This document shows, one piece after another, positions 54,034 to 64,000 of a stretch of DNA of 64,000 bases. Numbering within the stretch: the first letter of the stretch is position 1; each line of letters begins with the position of its first letter. Under the pieces are notes generated by a model. That model worked only from the letters and a program-made list of their open reading frames with translations, had not been told where the DNA came from and did no database searches. The DNA comes from Triangularia verruculosa (Eukaryota > Ascomycota > Sordariomycetes > Sordariales > Podosporaceae). A program made the translations under genes and the position numbers. Location of the stretch: the NCBI GenBank assembly GCA_033296885.1, contig MU864033.1, forward strand, positions 1-64,000, in the 5' to 3' direction.

Positions 54034-57000
54034 TTACATCTCACCAACACAGAAAAGCTCAATCTCATCCATGGCCTGGCCACCCCGCAATCCTTCTTGC
54101 CATTCCGAGATGGCAATCTGAATATCGTCATCGCTCTCGATAGTGACAAAGTCACCATCTTCGTCTCGATAGCGCAGCCTCAGCTCCCCCTTAGAGATGC
54201 TGCTGTTGGTAAACTTGCTAAGCCGGTGGTCGATGCGGTCGATCAGATTGAAGTAGTTAAGCTTGTCGAAGTGGACGATCAAGGTAAAGTAGTTGCCGGT
54301 GTCGTAATTTACCCTGACCCTCAGCTGACTGGCAAAGGCAGCGTCCGGTGTGGGGGGAACCATGGATTGGCTTGAGGTAATCGGGGCCGTAATGAGCCCA
54401 GGGGCGACGTTCCTGGAAGGGTCAACGGGAGCTAGAGGGGCTAAACCAGGAGGTGGAGGACCGGCGGGTGGTGGTATATTGGCACCACTGCCAGGTGTTC
54501 CTTGACGTGGGTAAATAGGCTGCGTTGGGAATTGCGCCATGCCGCCATACTGTCTTGCCCGCTGTGCACCAGGGGAGCTGGTGTTTGTTCGCAATGGCAG
54601 ATCGTTGGCCGGGCTACCCGTATTGCTTCTTGGGATGTTGGAATCGTGCCGTACATGAATAGCATGGGGCGGGTGGCCTTGATTCAGGTGAGCAGGAATA
54701 CCAGGAACTGCTGGTACGGACTGGCCACTTCGAGCAGCCTGCCCATTGATATCAGGCGTACTGTAGCTACGACTACGCTGCTGTTGCAACTGGGCCGCGT
54801 GAGCCGAGTCACGCTCGCGAGGCATTACTGGCATAGAAGGGCCGCGGGGGTTGCGGCCGTTGGCAGTGACCATGCCATAGGCGTTGTTTGGCACCGACCC
54901 ATCTCTTGATGGAACTCGGGGTGCCGCGGGAGCCGTATAGCGATTGCTGTCTTCAGGTCCCCAACCAGGCTGGGGAGTGCCCGTTTTAGGGAATGGGTAG
55001 CCGCTGTTAGAGAAGATACCGCTGGTGGTGCTTGTCCTGCTGGACGCTGGGGATTCAGCTACTGGGGAAAAGTAGGACTCTGCACCACGGAGTGGTGAGG
55101 GCTGATTGGTTTGGATATTCAGAGGCGTCGGAGGCTGAAGGAGGGGGAAGCTTGGTGGTGGCGCCCGAGCAATGCCTGCCAGTGACTGGGAGCTATCGCT
55201 GGTCGCGGAGCGCGACCGTAAGCTAGTGCTCGAGGCAGTTCGTGGCATCGTTCCGGGTAATGCCATGGGGGCGTTATATGTAGAAGGTGTCGCTGTCCCT
55301 GAAGGTGCCACCAGTGTGGCGGCATCATCATCGTCGTCGTCTTCTTTTTCAGCGTATGGGTTCTCCAACCCACTGCTCTGGGAGGCCATCCACGTGAAGT
55401 TCGTTGCCGGCCTTTCAGGGCTTTGCTGTCCCTGAGTAGTGGACTTCTCCTTCCGCTGTGCTTCCAGTCCTTCCGCCCACTTCCTCATCATCTCCTCATT
55501 CTGGAATTTGATGACGAAGTTCTCCACACCAGGATCACCCTTCCACCAAATTTGGACAGTGTAGGAACCAGGCTTCGACAGCGCCACCACATCGGTCACA
55601 TTCGTCATAAAAATCCGACCCTTAAGCTGGAGCTTGTTATTTTTGTTGCGAACCTTCGGTCCTGTCGACTTAAGCTTGTCCTTCTTGTCCTTGTTCTTGC
55701 CAGGGAGCATCTCCTTGCAGCAGAGCAGGATGTTCTCAAAGAGATAGATCTCATACTGCATTGGACCAGCCTGTCAGCATCAAGTGTCGAATTGCCGGCA
55801 TCCACCCAGACAGAACAAAAGAAAAAAAAGAAAAAGATATCACTTACGTCCTTCTCCTGGTCACTCTTGCCCGGAATGACGGTGTACACGCCGTGTAATA
55901 TAAGTTGGCCAAACTGGTTGACCTGGTGGTTTTTCCAATCGTCAACCCGGCCCAGCAATTCCTCCATTGCTTCGTCAAGTTCGGCGCGATTAACTGCTTC
56001 GTTGGCTTTCTCCAGGACACGGCCGGCGGCCTCTTTACCTGCAGACAGATCCGCCCTGACAGCCTCGTCGTCACACTTCTTGAGCAATTCCTGTAGCAGA
56101 GTCAGGAAGGGTGCGCCACACAGCATACCATCGTTGTACTTACATTGAGCAGAAGCGGGTATTTGACCAGTCTCTGCATCGGCTTCAAAAGAAACCCATC
56201 AAGCGTGTTCAAATCACAAGCCACGGCGTGATTTGCTGTCTGAATCTTGTCAAATACCTGGCTTGCCAACTTTCCAGCCTTCTTCTGGTTCGCAATAAAA
56301 GGCTGGTAACAGTTGTTGAATACTTCTTCGTATGCGACAAAAGGGCTTCCCCATTCTTGTCTCGTGGCTGGCATTGAGTTTGTGGTTTCCACCCTGATCA
56401 GAAATTTGCGTTGGCAATCCAGAATGGCATTGATGTTGAGGAAGATGTTGTGTACTACATCTCCGGGAATGATGCCCCTTTCCTCGAGTGTTTTCTTGAG
56501 ATCTTGGAGGTTCTCCAAATCTTGCACGTATTTACGCTCTGTGTCGACCATTTCACGCACAACGTAATCTCGGTGGCTCATTTGAGAGCCCGGTTGCATG
56601 CAATCATCCTCGGGATAGGGCTGAATTTCGAGCATAAGGCCCTTGGCTTCGAGTAGGTCGAGGACATAGTTGATAACCGAAGTAACCTGAAGAACAGGCG
56701 TTAGCAAAAGCACCCCAACATCACACGTAATAACAAACGAACCTTCACAAAACCCGTCGTGTCCTGTCCTGTCAAATCTGTAATGATAAAGGAGTCGGCT
56801 GCGGGAACATTGAGCTTGGATTTACAAGCCTCAACAAATCTCAGAATCGCAATCTTTGCCAGCTTCGACTTGTTGGCTCCGGGGGGTTCCTCGACCTGGA
56901 GCGGTATCTCGGGTTGCAGGGCGTTGTAGATGGCCAGGAGTGGAAACCCGGTTCGGAGCAGCCCCCATAGCGATTCAACGGGCCCTTCCATCGATTCCGT

Positions 57001-57345
57001 CGCCATTTCATTGAGCTGTTCTAGGTAGCCTTCAAAGCCTGGCACTTTGGCCAACCTCTGCTTCAAGGAAACACAAATTTGGTATAGAGACCTCGACGCA
57101 TCGGCCTTCTGGTTGATGATGTTGTTGGTGGCCACAACATTGCCAGTGCTGGATGCCGCAAAGGTTGTGGCACTGTTTAATGAGGTGAGAGATGTGGATG
57201 AATTGGTTGTTGGAAATGTTGACGAGCCAGAAAGCTGGCTCACACGTGGTGGTGCACCCGATACACTCATGCTGGTTAATCTATCGACAACGTCCATTGT
57301 TGCGGCAGGGCCGGTGTTCATGCGGAGTAGGGGAGCATGGGCCAT
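54034..57345 (-). CDS. CDC24: Cdc24-type Rho guanine nucleotide exchange factor
   Basis: Exons 57345-56743, 56686-56144, 56090-55848 and 55770-54034, all phase 0, with introns of 56, 53 and 77 nt, give 1041 residues. Domains in order: a Cdc24-type calponin-homology region at about 85-205 (RSLYQICVSLKQRLAKVPGF); a DH (RhoGEF) domain at about 225-420 (REMVDTERKYVQDLENLQDL, LDGFLLKPMQRLVKYPLLLN); a PH domain at about 430-560 (MQYEIYLFENILLCCKEM); a long Ser/Pro-rich linker; and a PB1 domain at the end (LRVRVNYDTGNYF, then an acidic SDDDIQIAISEW). CH-DH-PH-PB1 is the Cdc24 plan. It activates Cdc42 (and Rac) to set cell polarity and hyphal tip growth. PB1 binds the scaffold Bem1. A start at a later Met (MDVVDRL, 16 codons in) is possible. 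Confidence 0.95.
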
Positions 57346-60300
57346 AACCAGCTCTCCATCCGCAGACCGCCGTGTGGGTTTGCCTGCAGAGAGGCAGTCG
57401 TTGGATTTCGTGGCAACGTTGGCTTTCGCAGAGCTCGGTCGGGCAGAAGAGGGGATGGTATTCGGGGTAAAACGGCGACACCGTGGGTTGATGGATATCA
57501 GATCGATCAGCTTGCAGATTGTCGCAACCCAACCAGAAGTCGAAGCCTACTTCCTCGAGAATCTCGAGTCGCACGGGATTGTCGAGGCTAGGTTGTCGGT
57601 TCCCGCCTTGTTTGCCTTGTTCCGCTGCACTTGCTCTTCGCCGCCACTTTGTGTCGCTCGTCACCAGAATGGCAAGTGCTGGTGGTGGCGTCGCTCGGTC
57701 GCTTTCCAATGCAAAATACCCAATCCGCGATGTTGTCGACCTCGGCGACGCGACCGCTCGATGTCGTTGCTGTCAAGGGCGTTGGAACACTGTCTTGTGT
57801 TCAGTCGTCTTGTCGGCCGTGTCCGATTCCAGCAAGGTACCTGCTCGGTGCGTGCTGTTGTCTCCCGTGGCTGGGGTGGCCTTGGCTCGTCTCCCTTTCT
57901 CGCGGACAGCGTGTGGCTGAGTTGTCGTGTGTCGGTATCGGTGTCGGTGTAGGTGTGCGGTGCGAGGTGTTGCGCCGGCCACGCAATGTCGCAAAAAGTG
58001 CGAACGACAACGGAGGTGAGTGCTACTCGATCTCGCGCACGTAGCGGTTGTGGTGTTGAGAGGTGGTTTGAAACGAAGGGTCGTGGCAAGGACCGCTCTC
58101 GGAGATGGTTGGTTGGCGCGCGAAAAGGATGAGCCAGCCCGAGTTTGGGGCGTTCTCTCTCTGGGTGTGGGTTCCAGCTCCCTGTGGTGGTGAGTGGTGA
58201 GTGCTGAGTGGTGCCCGTGGGAAAAATGGGGGCTAAGAAATGTGCGGGCGGGACGGGGACACCTAACGGCCGGCGGGTTGCCCAGGTGTGATCAACTGCT
58301 GGCGGCCCAGCGGCCAATGCCCCTAACTTTAGGTACCTGACCGCTAGGTAGCCTGCCCGCTGACGAGATCACATCACGTCTGTCAATGGGTACTCTGTAT
58401 ATGGGACATGGATGCCCGGAAACCGTAGAAATCACCTTGATTCCCATACATTTCAACATGACCGTGTTGTATTTTTGATTGCTTTAGTGACTGTCGATGC
58501 TGCCGTGACGGGCTTTCTCTGGCCATGGGATTGAAACATTTCCCCTCTCAGTCCTGCTAACAAGTCAATGCCCCTCGCGGTCAGGTAACGTGCTCTCTGC
58601 AGGAGAGTGACATTCTCCCGTCTCCCACACATTTCCCCTTTACTTGTGCCTGGTCCATCAGCGAATGGTCCAGTACAAAGTGCAGTTTACCTGACAACTC
58701 CATGTCGTGCCGTTCCGCATGACTGTTTTTGGAAGCAAGTGCCCTGTGTCGAGTGTGTTTGGGAATAACACATCATTTGAGTCCGGTCCCAAAGCATGTT
58801 TCGACCTTCCGTGCTTCAGTACTTACCCGAGCACCTCTACTCTAATCGGGAGGATATATGAGTCTGAAAAATGCTCGTAGATTTCTAATCCATATCCATT
58901 CGGCATACAATATCTAGTAAACAATAGGACCACAAGCACGAGTAAGTGGATGGAATACAGATGGTGCCCTGTGCTTCTGCGCAAAATAAAAAGGACCCAG
59001 CTTTCCCCACTGCCCTGCACCCTCTGTTGATATCACCCAGTCCCGGCGGCACCACAATAGCCCCCGAACGGCATCATCTTGCCGCTTCCATCCGGGATGG
59101 TTGCTTTTCTAGAATCTCTCTCTTGTCGTCGCTTTTGCCGTTTCCAACCAAAGATGCGTTGAGGTGGGGAGTATCGTGCCCCTCATCAGGCATCAGGCAT
59201 AATTTTGGTGGCATGGATTGGTGGGTCCTAAATGTTTCAGGCGTTCGCTCCATCTCGCTGCGCTAGTCCACTTTTGACATATTGGTGGATCACTCTTAAA
59301 AGCTTAGTCCACAGTTCTTTGACAACCCCAACCCTTCTCTTGAGAGTGCATGTTTGGCAATGTCAACAATGGCAGATCACCACGTTTGTCGTCAAAGGCC
59401 TTGCAACAGACCCGGCTTCCCACCGTCCTTTGAAAGATCTTTGTTGTTTGTCAGACCACCGCAACAGTTAACAATGAAGACTGTCGGCTCCGAATGGCGC
59501 CCCGAACACCCATCTGAAGACCCGACAGCGTGGCGCTACGTCAACTGCATCGAAATAGAGTTGGCGGCACAACGTTGCTGAGAGGCAATCGTAACACTTT
59601 GCCATGTGGCACAGGGAGTTTGTGGCTTCGGTGCCCGAGACGAGACTTGGAGGCTTGCTTGGGGCGCTCTGAAATTTGACGGAAGGTACATGGCTGGTGC
59701 TCATGAGAAGCGCGGTATAAATCCAGCAATTCCCCAAAAAACAGCCAGGGCTAGAGATATGGCTCACATGACGAGCTATCGACAACATTACACACACATT
59801 TTCTCATTTCCATCCTGATGACGCTCCATGTGGTATTGTCAAAGTCTTGAGTGTCGAGTGTTGGTCGCCGACCCCACTACAGGAGTAAGCGGCGCTAACC
59901 GTTTTGGTACCGCACTGAGAGGTGGGGCAAGTCTTCAGTGCCGTGGTTTGTCAGCGACCTGATGATGTCGAGCCTCTGACATGGATGCTGCTGTTGCTGC
60001 TGCTGCTCGCAATGCTCACCTTGGTCACCGAGGATCAGAAGGAAACCGGTATTCTCGAGTCGTACAGCACAAAGGTGCCTGTGAACGTATGACAACTCCT
60101 TGGTCTCTCGGCCTGTCTGCCAACTAGAAGACCACCCCCAAGTCAAGCGCAGTGAAGCACCAACGAACCCGGCTCCCGTCTAACACCGAAAGGGAGCGAG
60201 GCGCATCCCGTCGCTATTCTAGCTGCCCCGGGCCTGTCCGTCAGTCGCTTTGGGGCCTGAACACAGCCGCCATTGTCCAGCAGACAGAGGCACACAACCA

Positions 60301-60477
60301 GAACAGCTCACACTCACTCATCTCTCTGTCTCCGGCGCACCATAGAACAGAGTCTTGCTCTGTGTCTCAGCGACCTGGAAACTCTTCACTTTACCTGCCA
60401 TTCGGTATCCGTATCACCAGCCTCTTGCATTCGAGGAGCGACAGAGGCTCCCGGCAGCGCGCTTAGTGTTGCAAATC
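57346..60477. promoter_or_regulatory. 3.1-kb divergent region, CDC24 / SCON-2
   Basis: Both start codons face outward, so both promoters and leaders are here. The CDC24 side (57350-58250) is open in several frames on both strands, but without domains; it looks like a GC-rich leader. A GGTGTCGGTGTAGGTGTG-like run sits at about 57935. TTAGGTACCTGA and CTAGGTAGCC at about 58330-58352 belong to the dispersed palindrome family. No CYS3-type site could be pinned down by eye. No RNA gene recognised. Confidence 0.45.
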
Positions 60478-63400
60478 ATGGCTGGTTTCGCTTCCCAGAC
60501 CGACGAAGGTTACTCAGAAGACCCCCTGACCGCGATTTGCGCTTCTGCATCCTTCTCACACAAGTCGCGCGACGATTCCGTATCCGCTCTGGGTTCCTCT
60601 CAGCAAACCGCATCCGACTTCCCGGCATGGATGATTCAGCATATTTCTAATCTTTCCATCTCTCGCAAGACTGGTAAGTTTGCGCTCTCCATGCGGGTGG
60701 CTGATGCTTCCGTTGCACCCATGCTCCCAGCTGGACCCTTTGGACATCTGAGTCTGATCTCGTGCCGGCACTGACCTACTGTTGCTATAGAACTTGCGAT
60801 GGCGCTCCTGAACGATTTGCCCACGACTGTAATCTCACAGATAGTAGAACAGCTTAACCCTAGGCTCTACATCGACTTTATCCGCTACCTGCCTCCCGAG
60901 GTGTGCCTCAAGATCCTCGGCTACCTCGACCCCCTCTCGCTGATCAATGTTGCGCGCTCATGTAGAGCCTGGTACGACCTCGCCTTGGATCGCAAGCTAT
61001 GGGAGCAACTGTACTACATGGAAGGATGGAAGGCCAAGCCTCACGAGATCGCTGCGTGGGAGAAAAGTATCAATGGAACCTCCTCACGGCAAGGAGTGTC
61101 ACGGCGTGTCGACTCGGAGACGGAGGGCCACGCTCATAAGAAGCGCGCTATCGCCGTGTTTCCAACTCTCGATGTCGACATGGATAGTGTCATGCTAGAC
61201 GCCGGAGCAGTGAAGCAGGAACCCGCCGAGATGGACGCGTCAGAAAGTAGCCTGTTTGGTGGGCCAAGGGCTTCGACTGACAATGGTAGCATATCTCGAA
61301 AGCTGGACGAGCTCGATGTGCACAGCAATAGCTCGGCTGGGGGCTCGGGCTCAGGGTATGCAACCAAGAGCTCGTCAATAGACAAAGGCAAAGGGAGGGC
61401 GCTATCATCAGAATCCAGCTCATCAGCACGTTCCAAAGGAAACTTTCTGGATACGGTTCTGGCGACACCACTTTCAAGGTTACCTAGGTCCACGCTATGG
61501 ATACTGGATCCGCACGACCGGAGATACAAGCTTAATTGGAAACATCTATATACAATGCGCAGACGGCTGGAGTCGAACTGGGACCTGGGAAAATATACCA
61601 ACTTCCAGTTACCCCACCCGAATCACCCAGAGGAAGGACATGGGGAGTGCATCTACAGCCTCCAGTTCAACCCTCAATACCTTGTTAGCGGCAGTCGCGA
61701 TCGCACACTTAAAGTATGGGACATGGAAACCCGCCGCTGTCTCCGCACTCTGGCACAACACCGGGGATCAGTTCTCTGCCTTCAATTCGACTCGGACCCC
61801 GACGAGGACATCATTGTGTCTGGAAGCTCAGACTCGGACGTGATCATCTGGAGGTTTTCGACCGGAAAGGTTGTTCAGACACTAAAGTATGCTCACCGAG
61901 AATCTGTACTCAACGTCAAGTTTGACAAGCGGATCCTGGTTACCTGCTCCAAGGATAAGTTGATCAAGGTCTTCAACCGACGACCCCTGCGTTCCGGTGA
62001 CCTTGGATATCGCGACGTGAGCCCTGTGCCCACCACTATTAACTACGGCTACAACATTCCCATGGCTCCCGAGGACCTCCCACAAACCCCGGAGTGGACT
62101 TTGATCGGCACACTAGAGGGCCATAGTGCGGCCGTCAATGCCGTTCAAATTCACGACAGAGAGGTTGTGTCCGCTAGTGGTGACCGCCATATCAAGGTTT
62201 GGGACTGGCCAACTCAGACATGCAGCCGCACCATCGTCGGTCATACCAAAGGCATAGCATGTGTGCAGTATGATGGCCGTCGGATTGTCAGCGGTAGCAG
62301 TGACCACGAGGTCAAGGTGTTTGACAGGTCGACGGGCTTGGAGGTAGCAAGTCTGCGTTCTCATTCTGCTTTGGTACGGACGGTTCAAGCTGGTTTTGGG
62401 GATCTGCCGTTTCAGGAGGAAGATGATGCGGAGGCGGCCAAGAAGGTGGACGAGGATTACTTCAAGGCGCTCGAGGCAGGTTTACTAGACGAGTCAAGTC
62501 GTCCGAAGGCCGGTCGTCGGCAGGGTAACGCGGGATCTAGGAAGCCTGAAGATATTTGTGCATATGGCGCAAAGCTCCCGCCTGGCGGAGGAGGAGGAAA
62601 ATATGGCCGGATCGTCAGTGGCAGCTACGACACTAGCATCATCATTTGGCGCAGGGACAAGGAAGGCATTTGGAAAGACCAGCAACATCTCAAGCAAGAG
62701 GAGGCCGCTGCCGTTGCCTTGCGGGACGGCCGTACAATACTCCAAGGCTTCTCGAATTTCGTGGACGCCGCAGCAGCAATCCCCTTGCATCCTTCGGTGC
62801 GACCCGGCGTGCAGCAACAACCCGGATCGGCAGCGTCCACAGCAAATGCTTCCCATCCAACGCAAACAGCAAGCGCGCCACCGAGCACATCGAATGGGCC
62901 GACGACGCCGCCGACGAACCGACCTGATCCCGAACAAGTGCGTGTGTTGATCGACGAGGCAATCCAAGCAGGCGCCCAGGCCTTTACCCGCGCCATCGGT
63001 GCCCACCCCGTTATTCTAACGCAACGGCAATACATTGAAGGCAAAATCGATAGGCTGCAGAACGCTGTAACTAGGAGTCAGCTTCGTCAGGCCTTTTCTG
63101 GCGCTATGATTAGAGCTCAGTTCGAGCAGACCAGGCTGCGACGGGAAGCTCAACGAAACGCGGCAGCCATGGCGGCAGCAGCAACAGCGGCTGCGGGCCC
63201 TTCATCATCGCAACAGAACCGCCACAACGCCGAGCCTGCTCAGGCAACAGCATCATCATCGACGGCGACGGCGACGGCGATGGCGACGACACAACCACCA
63301 CCCCGGTTGACGCCTGCCCAGCAGCAGGCGGCGGCAGCTTATCAAGCACACGCGGCACTGGCTTCAGGGGGACACGGACGTGTGCATCAGGTACTGCTCC

Positions 63401-63487
63401 CTGCTCCTTCTTCCACCCCTGCCCCCGCTCCCGCTCCCGTTCCTGTTCCTATTCCTGTTCCTACCACCACTGCCCGTCCCGTCCCTA

Positions 63488-63520
<33 letters not shown>

Positions 63521-63720
63521 AAGCACATCACCATCATCACCACCATCATGCTCCCATTGAGGGCCACGACGCAGCTAACCCGGCGCGCGTGTTCAAGCTT
63601 CAATATGACGCTCGGCGCATCATTTGCTGCAGCCAGACGAGTGTGATTGTAGGGTGGGACTTTTGCAATAGTGATAAGGAGCTCGAGCAGGCGGCGCAAT
63701 TTTTTGGGACAGTGGAATAG
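60478..63720 (+). CDS. scon-2: SCON-2/Met30-type F-box WD40 protein
   Basis: Exons 60478-60673 and 60791-63720, with a 117-nt intron (GTAAGT ... CTGAC ... ATAG), give 1041 residues. The join reads SISRKTELAMALLNDLP. An F-box lies at about 97-142 (LPPEVCLKILGYLDPLSLIN). WD40 repeats run from about 348 to 650 (GHGECIYSLQF, LVSGSRDRTLKVWD, IVSGSSDSDVIIW, VVSASGDRHIKVWD, RIVSGSSDHEVKVFD, RIVSGSYDTSIIIW). About 340 low-complexity residues follow, then a final blade-like strand set (RVFKLQYDARRIICCSQTSV) at the C-terminus. The protein is the substrate receptor of an SCF ubiquitin ligase; in Neurospora SCON-2 targets the sulfur activator CYS3 when sulfur is plentiful. The single-residue and proline-histidine runs are much longer than in the basic plan. 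Confidence 0.93.
63419..63549 (+). repeat. Val-Pro hexanucleotide minisatellite and His8 tract
   Basis: Within the scon-2 coding region, CCTGTC/CCTGTT-type hexamers encode repeated Pro-Val (with Pro-Ala and Pro-Ile variants) at 63419-63520. At 63526-63549, eight CAT/CAC codons encode eight histidines. Such arrays change length easily, so this part of the protein is probably polymorphic between strains. Confidence 0.85.
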
Positions 63721-64000
63721 ACCGTGACGTGTTGGGCTTGGGTGTAGCTGGATGGCTCGGGAAGTGTGCGAGTTTGGGGGGGCTGCGGGGAAAATGTGTA
63801 TGGTCTAGATAATGGACAATGTATATAACTCGTATTGTTCGCAGGAACTACTTCTTTTCTGGTCTTGTTTAAAGAGATTTATAGTCCAACGATTTCAGCG
63901 GGGCATTATACTAATTTAGAAGAAGTTTACTTGGAGAGGATGATCTTTGTTGGGCCGTGATATGCCATGTCAGTCTCTGATGCCTGGGGCATTCTTCACT
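63721..64000. other. 3' flank of scon-2
   Basis: The final 280 bp hold the scon-2 3' UTR. Nothing else was seen before the window ends. Confidence 0.5.

Noticed and set aside
57046..57952. 301-codon plus-strand ORF
   Set aside because: It overlaps the first exon of CDC24 in antisense and has no domain; the real gene explains the codon bias.
1..64000. tRNA, rRNA or CRISPR loci
   Set aside because: I scanned by eye for T-loop consensus and regular repeat-spacer patterns and found none that stand outside coding DNA. tRNAscan-SE or Infernal would be decisive.

Overview
The window is nuclear DNA of a filamentous ascomycete, most likely a Sordariomycete of the order Sordariales. Genes are compact and GC-balanced. 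Introns are short (50-117 nt), with GTAAGT/GTATGT-type donors and CTAAC/CTGAC branch sites just upstream of the acceptor. There is a HET-domain protein, an AA9 LPMO, a PhiA-type cell wall protein and a SCON-2-like F-box/WD40 regulator. A retroelement and an AT-rich tract look damaged by repeat-induced point mutation (RIP). All gene models were spliced by eye; every multi-exon model reported as intact keeps frame from ATG to stop.

Region 1 (1-11 kb) is accessory. An extremely AT-rich tract (1-950) and a decayed, truncated Ty3/gypsy pol on the minus strand (about 1.5-4.3 kb) run up to within about 150 bp of a HET-domain gene (4481-6481). The HET gene is tail-to-tail with a multi-pass membrane protein (6773-8692), whose family has a second member at 42315-43998. 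A Cys-rich hypothetical protein follows (9781-10897).

Region 2 (11-19 kb) holds a secreted tannase/feruloyl esterase and a 14-TM-type MFS transporter, both on the minus strand, then 3 kb without a convincing gene.

Region 3 (19-36 kb) is mostly core. It contains the SWR1 chromatin remodeller, divergent from a complex I ASHI/NDUFB8 subunit. Then come a hypothetical protein (26641-28417), PhiA, a hypothetical nuclear-looking protein (30808-32362), a ketopantoate-reductase-family enzyme and an AA9 lytic polysaccharide monooxygenase.

Region 4 (36-46 kb) is accessory again. It holds a Cys-rich single-TM surface protein, a probably broken member of an uncharacterised ascomycete family (40531-42025), the second multi-pass membrane paralogue and a small secreted Cys-containing protein.

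Region 5 (46-64 kb) is core. It holds a 1459-residue disordered, basic, KSP-rich protein with AT-hook-like ends, divergent from mitoribosomal MRP10/mS37. CDC24 (Cdc42 exchange factor) follows, divergent across 3.1 kb from a SCON-2/MET30-type sulfur regulator at the right edge.

There is no operon logic. The links seen are shared divergent promoters (SWR1/ASHI, large protein/MRP10, KPR/LPMO, CDC24/SCON-2) and a saprotrophic lifestyle (LPMO, esterase, efflux pump). I did not find a convincing new multi-gene system. The best leads are the two-member membrane-protein family next to a HET gene and a pseudogene, the decayed 40.5-42.0 kb gene, the split WD40 propeller of the SCON-2 homologue, and a recurrent TACCTAGGTA-type palindrome in intergenic DNA.
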